64,000 nt of DNA from Neopararhizobium haloflavum. Lineage in GTDB: Bacteria > Pseudomonadota > Alphaproteobacteria > Rhizobiales > Rhizobiaceae. Where the stretch lies: NCBI RefSeq assembly GCF_002750855.1, contig NZ_NWUC01000002.1, positions 558,001-622,000 of the forward strand. Reading direction: 5' to 3'. The notes under the pieces are model-generated. The model was not told the DNA's origin and did not search any database. It saw nothing but the letters and a program-made list of their open reading frames with translations. Below are positions 27,364-36,036 of the stretch, one piece after another. Made by a program: the position numbers and the translations under genes. The number at the start of each line of letters is the position of its first letter. Position 1 is the stretch's first letter.

Positions 27364-27926
27364 TACGAGCGCCTTCCGCGACGGGCATAGTTGACAGCGA
27401 GAATGACGAACTGAAGCGCCATGACGACGAGCACGACCAAGAGGAACACCTTGAGCAGGGCCGGCGTCGGCGGATTCCAGGCGCTGCCCGTTCCTTCAAG
27501 GCGAATGCGCCCGTCCGGCGCCCAGACGGCGCGGCTGACCATGAGCCAGGCTGCGTAGGCGAAAAAGCCCGCCGAAAGACAACAGATCAGCGAGATGACG
27601 ATGTCCATCCATCGTCGCCCCCTGGCCTCGAGCTGGTCATAGATCAGGACCACGCGGATATGCTTGTCGTGGGCCACGCAATAAAGGCCGCCGAACACAA
27701 AGGCGACTGCGGAGAGGAAAATGCTGGTTTCGTGCGCCCAGAGGGTGGGTGACCCGAAACCGTAGCGCATCACGATCTCGAAGATCAGCACCGCCATGGC
27801 GAGCAGGATGCCGATCGCAAAGACGATGGCGATGCGGTCGATGACCCGGCCGAGCGGTCCGGCCTCTTCAATGGGACCCGTCGGCCCCTCCAGTTCCTCA
27901 ACCAGGTCCGCATCGTCCTTGGCCAT
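27363..27926 (-). CDS. dctQ: TRAP transporter small permease (DctQ)
   Basis: A 187-residue four-span DctQ protein with an acidic cytoplasmic N-terminus (MAKDDADLVEELEGPTGPIE) and the hallmark VLIFEIVMRYGFGSPTLWAHE. The ATG at 27926 follows GGGAGGCGACG; an alternative TTG six codons earlier lacks a ribosome site. It is separated from the binding-protein gene by a terminator-like hairpin. Confidence 0.9.
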   Translation of the reverse strand: MAKDDADLVEELEGPTGPIEEAGPLGRVIDRIAIVFAIGILLAMAVLIFEIVMRYGFGSPTLWAHETSIFLSAVAFVFGGLYCVAHDKHIRVVLIYDQLEARGRRWMDIVISLICCLSAGFFAYAAWLMVSRAVWAPDGRIRLEGTGSAWNPPTPALLKVFLLVVLVVMALQFVILAVNYARRGRRS

Positions 27927-27942
27927 CGTCGCCTCCCGCGTC

Positions 27943-27970
27943 AAAAAAGCCGGCGGGCAAGCCCGCCGGC
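27943..27970 (-). terminator. Hairpin plus six T between dctP and dctQ
   Basis: On the minus strand, GCCGGCGGGC, TT, GCCCGCCGGC (27970 to 27949) followed by TTTTTT. It begins 9 bases after the dctP stop and ends 17 bases before the dctQ start. It is a complete intrinsic terminator shape inside an operon, consistent with attenuation that leaves more dctP than dctQM transcript. Confidence 0.8.
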
Positions 27971-27978
27971 GGTTGGCA

Positions 27979-29004
27979 TCATTCGCCGAGCAGATTGTTC
28001 TCGCTGAGATAGGTCGTCAGCGTGTCGTAGACCTTCTGCGCATTCTCCGAGCCGGACGCCACCTTTTCCCACTCGCCGGTCGCGATCGAGCGGAACTTGG
28101 CGCGCTCTTCATCGGACCAGTCGTGAATGGTGATCTCGCCGCCTTCCTTGGCTTCGGCCACGGCCTTCTCATCGGCCTCGGCAAGTGCAGCAACCTGGCG
28201 CTGAGCGAAATCCTTGACGGTTTCTTCGAAGGCCTGCTTGATGTCGTCCGGCAGTTCGTCCCACTGCTGCTTGTTCATCGAAATCTCGACCAGCGGCATG
28301 GAGTGGAAGCCCGGATAGACCGGGTGCGGTGCCACATCATGAAGGCCGGCAGCCTGGTTGGTCGAGAACACCGTGTTGTCGGCAGCTTCGATCACGCCCT
28401 TGTCGATCGACGTGAAGACCTCCGAGCTCGGCAGGTTGACGGGCGCGGCGCCGGCAGCGGCGAAGACTTGCTGGACCAGCCCTTCCGGAGCGCGGACCTT
28501 GACGCCTTCAAGGTCGGCAACGGTATCGATCGGAACCGCGGAGACGAATGCTTCAAGACCAGGCGTCGTGGCGCCGATGAAGTGGAGACCGTACGGCTCC
28601 AGTATCTCGTTCATCAGCTCCTTGCCGCCGCCGTTCTCCATGAAGTCGAACATCTGCTGCGGGTCCGACCATGCGCCGACCGGGTTGGCGATCAGGCCGA
28701 ACGCCGGATCCTTGCCGGAGAAATAGGACGTATCGGTGATGTGACCGTCCAGAATGCCCGCTGCGACAGCGTCCTGCGTCTCGTTGTGCTCGACGACCGC
28801 CCCGACCGGCAGCAACTCGATTTCGACCTGGCCGTCGGTCGCTTCGCTGACCGCTTCCGCCCAGGTCTGCTGCAGTTCGAAATTCGGGTTGCCGGACGGA
28901 TCGCTCGACTGGAACTGGAATGAGTATTCCTGTGCATGTGCTGCCGCACCCAGGGCGACGAAAGCCGTCGATGCGATGAGAAGCGTCTTGAGGTTGTTTG
29001 TCAT
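27979..29004 (-). CDS. dctP: TRAP transporter solute-binding protein (DctP)
   Basis: A 341-residue periplasmic protein. The signal peptide MTNNLKTLLIASTAFVALGA ends near AAHA-QEYSFQF. The ATG at 29004 has GGAGGAGAG upstream; earlier in-frame codons overlap the gluconokinase gene. The DctP signature region is VADLEGVKVRAPEGLVQQVF, with SSEVFTSIDKGVIEAADNTV in the ligand domain. Given the gluconokinase upstream and the LacI regulator, a hexonate such as gluconate is the likely cargo (inference). Confidence 0.9.
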   Translation of the reverse strand: MTNNLKTLLIASTAFVALGAAAHAQEYSFQFQSSDPSGNPNFELQQTWAEAVSEATDGQVEIELLPVGAVVEHNETQDAVAAGILDGHITDTSYFSGKDPAFGLIANPVGAWSDPQQMFDFMENGGGKELMNEILEPYGLHFIGATTPGLEAFVSAVPIDTVADLEGVKVRAPEGLVQQVFAAAGAAPVNLPSSEVFTSIDKGVIEAADNTVFSTNQAAGLHDVAPHPVYPGFHSMPLVEISMNKQQWDELPDDIKQAFEETVKDFAQRQVAALAEADEKAVAEAKEGGEITIHDWSDEERAKFRSIATGEWEKVASGSENAQKVYDTLTTYLSENNLLGE

Positions 29005-29032
29005 GGTCTCTCCTCCGATTGTTATTGGTAGG

Positions 29033-29608
29033 TTACGCCCGAATGTTTTCGGACGCGGCATCCCCTCCGGACACAGACTGCTCCGCCCGGAAGGTATCGA
29101 CAAGACCGCGCAGAATGGCGGCCGGTGGATTGGCGATGTCGACGATCACGGCTTCCTGCGATGAGGGCGGCTCAAGATCGGCAAGCTGGCTGTCCAGCAT
29201 CGACAACGGCATGAAATGGTCGCGGCGGGCCGTCATGCGCTCGGCGATCAGGCTTCGCTCACCCGAAAGGTGAACGACGCGCAGCCCCGTAAGCTCGCCG
29301 TGCAGGATATCGCGATAGCTTCGCTTCAGCGCCGAGCAGGCAATGACCACCGGTCCGGCGCCGCTCGCACTCAGCCTTGCAGCCCTGGCGATCGCAACCA
29401 GCCACGGTTTCCGCATCGCATCAGTCAGCGGTTGTCCCGCCGACATGCGGGCGATGTTCTCCGCAGGGTGGAACGCGTCGCCCTCGATGAAGATGCCGCC
29501 CAGCGCGTCGGCAAGCGCATTGGCCAGCGAACTCTTCCCAGAACCGCATACACCCATGACAAGGATGAAGCGGCCGTCGCTCTTGGCGCCGGTGCCATGT
29601 CCTGCCAT
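29033..29608 (-). CDS. gntK: Gluconokinase (GntK/IdnK family)
   Basis: A 191-residue gluconokinase that phosphorylates D-gluconate to 6-phosphogluconate. P-loop GVCGSGKS at residues 19-26, then the family-specific EGDAFHPAENIARMSAGQPL and PWLVAIARA, ACSALKRSYRDILHG, and the DHFMPLSMLDSQLADLEPP region close to the end. The ATG at 29608 follows GGGAAG and gives a normal length. It is first in the minus-strand operon with dctPQM and diverges from the LacI gene across a palindromic operator. Confidence 0.92.
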   Translation of the reverse strand: MAGHGTGAKSDGRFILVMGVCGSGKSSLANALADALGGIFIEGDAFHPAENIARMSAGQPLTDAMRKPWLVAIARAARLSASGAGPVVIACSALKRSYRDILHGELTGLRVVHLSGERSLIAERMTARRDHFMPLSMLDSQLADLEPPSSQEAVIVDIANPPAAILRGLVDTFRAEQSVSGGDAASENIRA

Positions 29609-29652
29609 CTGTGACTTCCCTCCCAATAGCGATACCTGGTAGGCAGTGATGA

Positions 29653-29668
29653 ATGATAGCGCAATCAT
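29653..29668. promoter_or_regulatory. LacI-type operator ATGATAGCGCAATCAT
   Basis: A 16-base inverted repeat with one mismatched pair and a central GCGC, in the 105-bp divergent region between gluconokinase and the LacI-family gene. Its symmetry with a central CG step is typical of LacI-family sites, including those controlling gluconate genes. A half-site (TTATCAT) lies about 15 bases further on. Confidence 0.65.
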
Positions 29669-29713
29669 TTGTCAAGTTGCCGTTATCATGCTTTTCGCAT
29701 AAATTCGAATCGG

Positions 29714-30766
29714 ATGGGAAAGAAACAGCGACAAAACAAAGGCATAACGCTCTCCGACGTTGCGGCGCGCGCTGGTGTCAGCGCTATCACCGTTTCGCGG
29801 GTGCTTCGGCGACCGCAAATGGTGTCGCCGGATTTGCGCGAACGCGTGAAGGTGGCGGTGGAGGCGCTCAATTATCTCCCCGATCCGGCGGCAAGCGCCC
29901 TTGCCTCGAAACGTACCAACGTCGTTGGCGTACTGATCCCCTCCGTCACGAACCAGGTCTTCTCCGCCGTCTTGCGTGGCATCTATGATGCGACGGAGGA
30001 GACCTCGCTGGACATCCAGCTCGCCAATACCCGCTACCGGATCGCCGAGGAAGAAAAGCTGATCCGCATCTTCCGCAGCCAGAAGCCGGCCGGCATGATC
30101 GTCGCGGGTATCGATCAGTCCGAAGCAGGCAAAAGCATGCTTCAGGATCTGGATTGTCCGGTCGTCCAGATCATGGAGATCAGCCCGGATCCGATCGACA
30201 TGATGGTGGGTTTTTCGCATTTCGAAGCCGCTCGCACGGCGACGGATCATCTTGTGCGGAACGGATATCGCCGTGTGGGCTTTCTGGGGGCACGAATGGA
30301 TCCGCGCACGCAGCGCCGATACGAAGGCTATCGGGCCGCGCTGGCGGCTGCGGGGCTCGATCATCAGGGTCTGGCGATCACCACCGTCGCAGCGTCAAGC
30401 GTCACGCTGGGCGGGCAGATGCTCGGGGATCTCCTCAGTCAGTGCCCGGATGCCGATGCCGTTTTCTGCAACAATGACGACATCGCGCTTGGTGCGCTTT
30501 TCGAATGCCAGCGGCGCAGGCTAGGCGTGCCCGACGCGTTCGGCATTGCTGGTTTCAACGACATCGAGATGATGGCGTGCACCTATCCTTCGCTCACGAG
30601 CGTGCGAACACATCGCCATGAAATGGGGCGGCGTGCGGTCTCGCTCATCATCGACGCGCTTGACGGCAAGCGGCCGGAACATCCGGTCGTTGATCTCGGA
30701 TTCCAGCTCATGGAGCGTGACAGCACCAGGCGGTCCCGACGACTGGATATCGGCGTGCGCTCATGA
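29714..30766 (+). CDS. LacI-family transcriptional regulator (GntR/IdnR-like)
   Basis: A 350-residue LacI-family repressor. The N-terminal HTH is ITLSDVAARAGVSAITVSRV at residues about 11-30, with the hinge NYLPDPAASALASKRTNVVG, then a type-I periplasmic-binding-like effector domain. The ATG at 29714 gives a standard basic N-terminus (MGKKQRQNKG). It is divergent from gluconokinase/dctPQM and lies 110 bp before D-galactonate dehydratase. Its inducer is therefore probably a hexonate or its phosphorylated form. Confidence 0.9.
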   Translation: MGKKQRQNKGITLSDVAARAGVSAITVSRVLRRPQMVSPDLRERVKVAVEALNYLPDPAASALASKRTNVVGVLIPSVTNQVFSAVLRGIYDATEETSLDIQLANTRYRIAEEEKLIRIFRSQKPAGMIVAGIDQSEAGKSMLQDLDCPVVQIMEISPDPIDMMVGFSHFEAARTATDHLVRNGYRRVGFLGARMDPRTQRRYEGYRAALAAAGLDHQGLAITTVAASSVTLGGQMLGDLLSQCPDADAVFCNNDDIALGALFECQRRRLGVPDAFGIAGFNDIEMMACTYPSLTSVRTHRHEMGRRAVSLIIDALDGKRPEHPVVDLGFQLMERDSTRRSRRLDIGVRS

Positions 30767-30876
30767 TCGAGCAAACCAGCATCTCGCGGCGCCGTTGAAC
30801 GGATTGAATCTCAACTCCACGCACCCACGACCGCTCGCGTGGATGCGCAGACAGCATTGTTGAAACAGGACCTGAC

Positions 30877-32025
30877 ATGAAGATCACAAAGCTCACCACA
30901 TACATCGTCCCACCGCGCTGGCTGTTCCTCAAGATCGAAACGGACGAGGGCATCCACGGCTGGGGTGAGCCGGTGGTCGAAGGCCGGGCGCATACCGTTC
31001 AGGCGGCAGTGGACGAATTGTCGGACTATCTCGTCGGACAGGACCCCTTTCGCATCGAGGACCATTGGAACGTGATGTATCGCGGCGGTTTCTACCGCGG
31101 CGGCCCGATCACGATGAGCGCGATCGCGGGCATCGACCAGGCGCTCTGGGACATCAAGGGAAAAGCGCTCGGCGTGCCCGTATACGAGCTGCTTGGGGGG
31201 CGCTGCCGAGACCGTATCCGGGTTTATTCTTGGATCGGCGGTGACCGACCGTCTGATGTCGCCGCCAATGCCCGCGATGCCGTCGCGCGCGGCTTCACGG
31301 CAGTCAAGCTCAACGGGTCGGAAGAGATGCAGATCGTCGACAGCCACGCGCGCATCGACGCGGCCGTCGCGACAATCGCCTCCGTCCGCGAGGCCGTCGG
31401 TCCCCATATCGGCATCGGCGTCGATTTCCATGGCCGCATCCATCGGCCGATGGCGAAGATCCTGATCAAGGAACTGGAACCCTACCGGCTGATGTTCATC
31501 GAGGAGCCGGTGCTGAGCGAAAATCGGGAGGCACTGGCGGAAGTCGCGCGCGCCACCACGACGCCGATCGCGCTCGGGGAACGGCTCTACAGCCGGTGGG
31601 ACTTCAAGCCGATGCTTGCCGACGGCGTTGTCGACATCCTCCAGCCGGATCTTTCGCACGCAGGCGGCATCACCGAGTGTCGCAAGATCGCCGCCATGGC
31701 CGAAGCCTACGATGTTGCGCTGGCGCCGCACTGCCCGCTTGGACCGATCGCGCTCGCGGCGTCGCTGCAGATCGACGCTGTCAGCTACAATGCCTTCATC
31801 CAGGAACAAAGCCTCGGCATCCACTACAATCAAGGCAGTGATCTGCTCGACTACGTCGTCAACAAGGATGTCTTCCGCTACGAAGACGGCTATGTCGCGA
31901 TCCCGGACGGGCCCGGCCTTGGTGTCGAAATCGACGAGGCGTTCGTCAAGTCGCAGGCCAAGACGGGGCACCGTTGGCGCAACCCGCTCTGGCGACACCG
32001 CGACGGCTCTGTCGCAGAATGGTGA
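30877..32025 (+). CDS. dgoD: D-galactonate dehydratase
   Basis: A 382-residue enolase-superfamily enzyme, the same length as E. coli DgoD and very similar from its first residues ([20 protein letters not shown]). All catalytic positions fall on the known numbering: metal ligands Asp183, Glu209 and Glu235, and the general acid/base residues His185 and His285. It converts D-galactonate to 2-keto-3-deoxy-D-galactonate in the cytoplasm. No KDGal kinase or aldolase is found nearby, so the next steps must be encoded elsewhere. Confidence 0.95.
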   Translation: MKITKLTTYIVPPRWLFLKIETDEGIHGWGEPVVEGRAHTVQAAVDELSDYLVGQDPFRIEDHWNVMYRGGFYRGGPITMSAIAGIDQALWDIKGKALGVPVYELLGGRCRDRIRVYSWIGGDRPSDVAANARDAVARGFTAVKLNGSEEMQIVDSHARIDAAVATIASVREAVGPHIGIGVDFHGRIHRPMAKILIKELEPYRLMFIEEPVLSENREALAEVARATTTPIALGERLYSRWDFKPMLADGVVDILQPDLSHAGGITECRKIAAMAEAYDVALAPHCPLGPIALAASLQIDAVSYNAFIQEQSLGIHYNQGSDLLDYVVNKDVFRYEDGYVAIPDGPGLGVEIDEAFVKSQAKTGHRWRNPLWRHRDGSVAEW

Positions 32026-32100
32026 GGACCGTGCCGGACCACCGCGCGCCCTCGGCATTGGTCGCACTGCTCGATGTTTCGTGCTACCAATGCCCTTCCA

Positions 32101-33318
32101 ATGGCCGCTCCACCTTACCAGCCTCCCGCACGCAACACCTATGACATCGTGATTGTCGGCGGCGCCGCGGTCGGCTCGTCCATTGCCTATTGGCTCAGCC
32201 AACAAACCGGCGAACGCCCTTCAATTCTGGTCGTCGAGCGGGATGCCAGCTACGCCTATTCATCCACCGCGCTTTCAACCAGCGCGATCCGTCAGCAATA
32301 TTCAAACCCGATCAATGTCCTGATCAGCCAGTTCGTTGTCGAGTTCATCCGCAATTTCGAAGAGCGGATGGCCCCATTCTATCCGGGCGAGCCCGCCCCC
32401 GATCTCGGCTTCAAGGAGCATGGATATCTTTACTGCTGGTCTCCGCAGGGCGTGGATGCGGCCCGCGAGCGCGTTGAGCGACAGCGCAGCCTTGGTGCCC
32501 ACACGGTGTTTCTCGAACCCGGCCCGCTGAAGGATCGCTTCCCCTGGATCAACGCCGATGATCTCGGGGGTGCCTCGTGGGGGGCGCGGGCAGAAGGGTG
32601 GTTCGATTCCATGGGGCTGCTCAACGGACTGCGCCGCGCCGCCCGCCGCAGTGGGGTCGATTATGTTGACAATGCCGTTACCGACATCGATCTGGAGGAC
32701 GGCAAGGTAAAGTCCGTGCGGCTCTCGACAGGCGATCGCGTGTCGTGCGGCGTGCTTGTCAACGCGGCTGGTCCGCGTGCGCGGCAGGTGGCTGAAATGG
32801 CCGGACTTTCCATCCCCGTCTTTCCGTTCAAACGGTACAGTTTCGTTTTCGCCAGCAGCATCGCCATTCCGGGTCCGATGCCAAACGTTATCGACCTGTC
32901 GGGCACCTTCGTGCGACCCGAAGGCTCGTTGTTTCTTGCGGGGAACACGCCACTCGACAACGGCCCCGCCGACTACGACGATTTCTCCATTCGTCATGAG
33001 GAATTCGATGACCGGATATGGCCGGCGCTGTGGCACCGCATCCCATCGTTCGAGGCCTTGAGGGTTCTGCGAAGCTGGACCGGCCACTACGAGTACAACA
33101 CGCTCGACCACAACGGCATTGTCGGCTTTCATCCCGAAGTCGCGAATTTCATGTTTGCCAACGGGTTCTCCGGGCACGGGCTTCAGCAGTCACCGGCGGT
33201 CGGCCGCGCGGTCAGCGAACTCATCCTGACCGGGCGATTCCAGACACTGGACCTTTCCCCCATGCGCTACGAGCGTATCCCGCTGAACCAGCCATTCATG
33301 GAAGAAGCGGTCATCTAG
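32101..33318 (+). CDS. FAD-dependent oxidoreductase (DAO/sarcosine oxidase-like)
   Basis: A 405-residue flavoprotein of the D-amino-acid oxidase family. The FAD-binding dinucleotide fold is YDIVIVGGAAVGSSIAYWLS near the N-terminus. STSAIRQQYSNPINVLIS, VNAAGPRARQVAEMAG and a C-terminal GFSGHGLQQSPAVGRAVSEL follow, as in sarcosine and glycine oxidase relatives. The start could be 32101 or 32074; neither has a strong ribosome site. It lies 75 bp after dgoD in the same direction. A link to sugar acids is contextual only; an amine or hydroxy-acid substrate is equally possible. Confidence 0.82.
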   Translation: MAAPPYQPPARNTYDIVIVGGAAVGSSIAYWLSQQTGERPSILVVERDASYAYSSTALSTSAIRQQYSNPINVLISQFVVEFIRNFEERMAPFYPGEPAPDLGFKEHGYLYCWSPQGVDAARERVERQRSLGAHTVFLEPGPLKDRFPWINADDLGGASWGARAEGWFDSMGLLNGLRRAARRSGVDYVDNAVTDIDLEDGKVKSVRLSTGDRVSCGVLVNAAGPRARQVAEMAGLSIPVFPFKRYSFVFASSIAIPGPMPNVIDLSGTFVRPEGSLFLAGNTPLDNGPADYDDFSIRHEEFDDRIWPALWHRIPSFEALRVLRSWTGHYEYNTLDHNGIVGFHPEVANFMFANGFSGHGLQQSPAVGRAVSELILTGRFQTLDLSPMRYERIPLNQPFMEEAVI

Positions 33319-33447
33319 GGCATTCCGGTCGGCTTATCGCTTCGGCCGAGAGCTTCTGCCGATGGAAATCCCTAGCCGGCAACGAGGACGGAATCCTGGC
33401 CGAGCCGCCTGAAAGCGAAGCCGTCGTGGGCACCTCGTTGCCTTCGC

Positions 33448-33915
33448 TCAGAGACCAGCGTGGCCTGGTGGCGTCATACGGCGACCGGTCACGCTCTCGA
33501 CGCGGATCAGGAAATAGAGCGGCGAAAGCTCTCGCTCCAGCCCACCCGTGACGGTTCGCGTGAAAGCTGGCTCCCACCAATTGGCCCGATGCTGCAGGAT
33601 ATCCCAGGCCACCTGGCGCTCGTTCTCATGGGCGTCGTCTGCCGGTATCTCTTCGAACCTCCCAAAGACGACAACGCATTCCCATTCGAGGCGGGTGCGG
33701 ATCTTGTCGACTTCAAGGCAGACCAATGGATTGTGCCGCATCCATTCCACCTTCTGTCCGAAGGTCGCGAAGGAGTAGATGATGCCCTCTTCGAAGACGT
33801 AGGACACCGGCACGACATATGGCTGGCCATCTTGGGCGCAGCCGAGCCGCCCGAGCGTCTCTCTTCTCAAGAGAGCATGGCACTGCTGCCGGTTCATTTC
33901 GTCGATCTTCGTCAT
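33448..33915 (-). CDS. Pyridoxamine 5'-phosphate oxidase-like flavin-binding protein
   Basis: A 155-residue split-barrel protein (Putative_PNPOx/PNPOx-like-2): RRETLGRLGCAQDGQPYVVP, VSYVFEEGIIYSFATFGQKV, MRHNPLVCLEVDKI, then a helical tail. Relatives bind FMN or heme, and several are induced under low oxygen or stress. The reaction is unknown. An FNR/FixK-type box (34026-34039) is the main feature of the 145-bp region upstream. It ends facing the FAD oxidoreductase gene across 129 bp in which I see no feature. Confidence 0.87.
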   Translation of the reverse strand: MTKIDEMNRQQCHALLRRETLGRLGCAQDGQPYVVPVSYVFEEGIIYSFATFGQKVEWMRHNPLVCLEVDKIRTRLEWECVVVFGRFEEIPADDAHENERQVAWDILQHRANWWEPAFTRTVTGGLERELSPLYFLIRVESVTGRRMTPPGHAGL

Positions 33916-34025
33916 GATATGGTGCCGTGTCGCCAGGCAGCCGCATCTCCTGCTGCCGGCTGGGTTCGATGAGAATGCTGATATCCGCCCGATCCCGCTT
34001 TATCAGTCCGCAACGGCAATGCTCG

Positions 34026-34039
34026 TTGATCCAAGTCAA
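34026..34039. promoter_or_regulatory. FNR/FixK-type box TTGAT-CCAA-GTCAA
   Basis: Matches the consensus TTGA[T/C]-N4-[G/A]TCAA with full dyad core TTGA...TCAA. Read toward the PNPOx-like gene it is TTGAC-TTGG-ATCAA, centred about 118 bases before that start codon. A second box of the same type precedes the next gene. Confidence 0.6.
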
Positions 34040-34060
34040 GCGGACGGCGTGGTTGACGTC

Positions 34061-34519
34061 TCACGGAACGATCGATGTACTGGCCGTGATCGCCTCGACC
34101 AGACGGGCATGGGGCAATTTGACGAAATCCTTCGGTATTTCGTCTGCCACCACGGCGGCAAGACGAGGGTCCAAGAACTCCCGGATATAGCCCAGCATGC
34201 GCGGTTCGGCAGCAATGATCAGACGGTCGAAGGCATCCCCGACGCGATGCCGGGCCAGTTGCTCAACCAGATGGCGCGCGAAATCGCGATGACGGTCCTT
34301 GACCGGGTCGGAGCCATATTCCATCGACGAGCGATGACGGCTCGTGGAGGAAAAGCTGCGACCGGGCCGGTCACTCATGATTTCCTGGAGAGGTTTTTGC
34401 TCGTGATGGAACAGAAGATCCGCAACGCGCTCGCCTGTCAGCCGATCAGGACGAAGTTGGCGGATCAGCCGCGCTGTGGATCCGTCTGCAAGAAGTATCC
34501 ATGTCCGTGACCGTCTCAC
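34061..34519 (-). CDS. Host attachment family protein
   Basis: A 152-residue member of the family annotated as protein required for attachment to host cells. It starts WILLADGSTARLIRQ, then the family's SDRPGRSFSSTSRHRSSMEY, DFARHLVEQLARHRVGDAFD, RLIIAAEPRMLGYIREFLDP and a C-terminal VADEIPKDFVKLP. The fold resembles the eRF1 domain-1 class. No signal peptide is seen, and the attachment role comes from genetics of relatives, not from this sequence. The start is GTG at 34519 after GCAGGGA. An FNR/FixK box lies about 67 bases upstream. Confidence 0.85.
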   Translation of the reverse strand: MRRSRTWILLADGSTARLIRQLRPDRLTGERVADLLFHHEQKPLQEIMSDRPGRSFSSTSRHRSSMEYGSDPVKDRHRDFARHLVEQLARHRVGDAFDRLIIAAEPRMLGYIREFLDPRLAAVVADEIPKDFVKLPHARLVEAITASTSIVP

Positions 34520-34579
34520 ATCCCTGCCCGCCTTTTGGGAGATCTCCTTCCAGCAGACATCCTTAAACGTTGAGACGCC

Positions 34580-34593
34580 TTGACGCGGATCAA
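34580..34593. promoter_or_regulatory. FNR/FixK-type box TTGAC-GCGG-ATCAA
   Basis: A consensus TTGAC-N4-ATCAA anaerobox, centred about 67 bases before the GTG of the host-attachment-family gene. This spacing would allow class II activation (site near -41.5) from a transcript start about 25 bases before the GTG. It is the best match of the two boxes. Confidence 0.65.
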
Positions 34594-34642
34594 TAGCCTG
34601 AAGCCTCGCAGCGTTTTCGTGCTCGCTGACAGACGGCCGACC

Positions 34643-35350
34643 CTAAGACTGATCCAGCGTTGCCATCACCGAAAAGAGCTCCGCGAAGCCAGCGATGATG
34701 GCATCGGGCGCAAGGTCACTGAGCTTGCGATCGCAATAGCCATCCTCAATGAGAACGCATCGCATGCCGGCAGCACGCGCTGCGTCGCGATCGGCGGCGC
34801 TATCGCCAACGAGCAGTATTTCTCCAGGCTCGAATGTCGAGTGTCTTGCCGCCGCCAGCAGCATGTCCGGCGCCGGCTTGCGTGCAAAGCCGCTGTCACC
34901 GCCGATGACCGTCGCCATCATGTCGAGGAGACCGAAATGGGCCAAAATGGCGCGCGAGAAGCCCTCGGGCTTGTTGGTAACGCAGCCAAGCACGAGCTTC
35001 CGATTTGCGCACTCTGTCACCGCCTCGCCGGCCCCTCGGCGAAGTCTCGTCTCCCCGACGAGGTTTGTCGCGTAGATTTCCATCATGGCATCGTACTGCC
35101 GCGTCAAAGCGTCCTCGCTCAGCACGATGCCATGCGCAGCGAAGGCGCGTTCCACCAATCGCATGATGCCATGGCCGATCATGCTTCTGACAGCCGGGAG
35201 ACTGTGCGGCGAAAGTCCGTTGTCCTTCATCAGGATATTCACCGAGCGCGCGATATCCGGCGCGGAATCGACGAGGGTCCCGTCGAGATCGAAAAGCACC
35301 ATCCCGACCGATCCGCTGCCATTCGTTCCGGGCCGGACGCCCACGGTCAT
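34643..35350 (-). CDS. cbbZ: Phosphoglycolate phosphatase (HAD superfamily)
   Basis: A 235-residue HAD phosphatase of the Gph/CbbZ group. The catalytic motif is FDLDGTLVD with Asp21 as nucleophile and Asp23 as acid/base; a cap domain follows, then [15 protein letters not shown] (motif II Thr), the KPAPDMLL lysine and [14 protein letters not shown]. It removes phosphate from 2-phosphoglycolate made by Rubisco's oxygenase reaction. The ATG at 35350 overlaps the epimerase stop (ATGA); a longer upstream frame is rejected. It is the last gene of the cbb operon. Confidence 0.92.
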   Translation of the reverse strand: MTVGVRPGTNGSGSVGMVLFDLDGTLVDSAPDIARSVNILMKDNGLSPHSLPAVRSMIGHGIMRLVERAFAAHGIVLSEDALTRQYDAMMEIYATNLVGETRLRRGAGEAVTECANRKLVLGCVTNKPEGFSRAILAHFGLLDMMATVIGGDSGFARKPAPDMLLAAARHSTFEPGEILLVGDSAADRDAARAAGMRCVLIEDGYCDRKLSDLAPDAIIAGFAELFSVMATLDQS

Positions 35351-36036
35351 GAAGCCTTCCGCATGGCGGCGGCAAGCCCCGCATCTCTCAAAGCCAATAT
35401 GTTTCCGGCGTAGGCTTGCTCCGTTCGTCCGGCGAAGACCGCCGAGCCGGCGACGAGCACGTTGGCACCCGCCGCGACGAGATCCGGCGCTGTTTCGGGC
35501 GTCACGCCACCGTCGACCTCGATATCGATCGGTCTGTTCCCGACAAGTGCGCAAGCCTGGCGCACTTTTTCGATCACGGGGCGAATGAGCGACTGACCGC
35601 CAAACCCCGGATTGACCGTCATGAGCAGGATCAGGTCGATATCGTCCAAGAGCCATTCGATCGCGCTGACCGGCGTCGCCGGATTCAAGGAGACGCCGGC
35701 CCGCTTGCCGAGAGCGCGGATCGCCTGCACCGCGCGATGGAGGTGCGGCCCAGCTTCCGCATGGACCGTAATGATGTCGGCTCCGGCCTCCGCGAAGGCG
35801 GCAATGTAGGGATCGGCCGGCGCTATCATCAAATGGCAATCGAAAACCTTTGCCGTTCGGTCGCGAACCGCCTTGATTACCGGCGCGCCGAACGTGATGT
35901 TCGGCACGAAATGCCCATCCATGACGTCGAGATGGATCCAGTCCGCACCAGCCCTTGCGACCGCATCAATCTCATCTCCGAGCCGGGAGAAATCGGCCGA
36001 AAGGATCGAGGGCGCAATCAACAGGTCGCGGCTCAT
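35347..36036 (-). CDS. cbbE: Ribulose-phosphate 3-epimerase
   Basis: A 229-residue TIM-barrel epimerase interconverting ribulose 5-phosphate and xylulose 5-phosphate. Conserved elements are [36 protein letters not shown] (metal His and catalytic Asp), [19 protein letters not shown] and [11 protein letters not shown] with the second catalytic Asp. It overlaps cbbX upstream and cbbZ downstream, both by four bases, so it is a regular member of the Calvin cycle operon. Confidence 0.96.
   Translation of the reverse strand: MSRDLLIAPSILSADFSRLGDEIDAVARAGADWIHLDVMDGHFVPNITFGAPVIKAVRDRTAKVFDCHLMIAPADPYIAAFAEAGADIITVHAEAGPHLHRAVQAIRALGKRAGVSLNPATPVSAIEWLLDDIDLILLMTVNPGFGGQSLIRPVIEKVRQACALVGNRPIDIEVDGGVTPETAPDLVAAGANVLVAGSAVFAGRTEQAYAGNILALRDAGLAAAMRKAS

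Noticed and set aside
34061-34519. Host-attachment-family gene as a sign of a prophage
   Set aside because: Family name refers to bacterial attachment to host cells; no phage structural, integrase or lysis genes are near.
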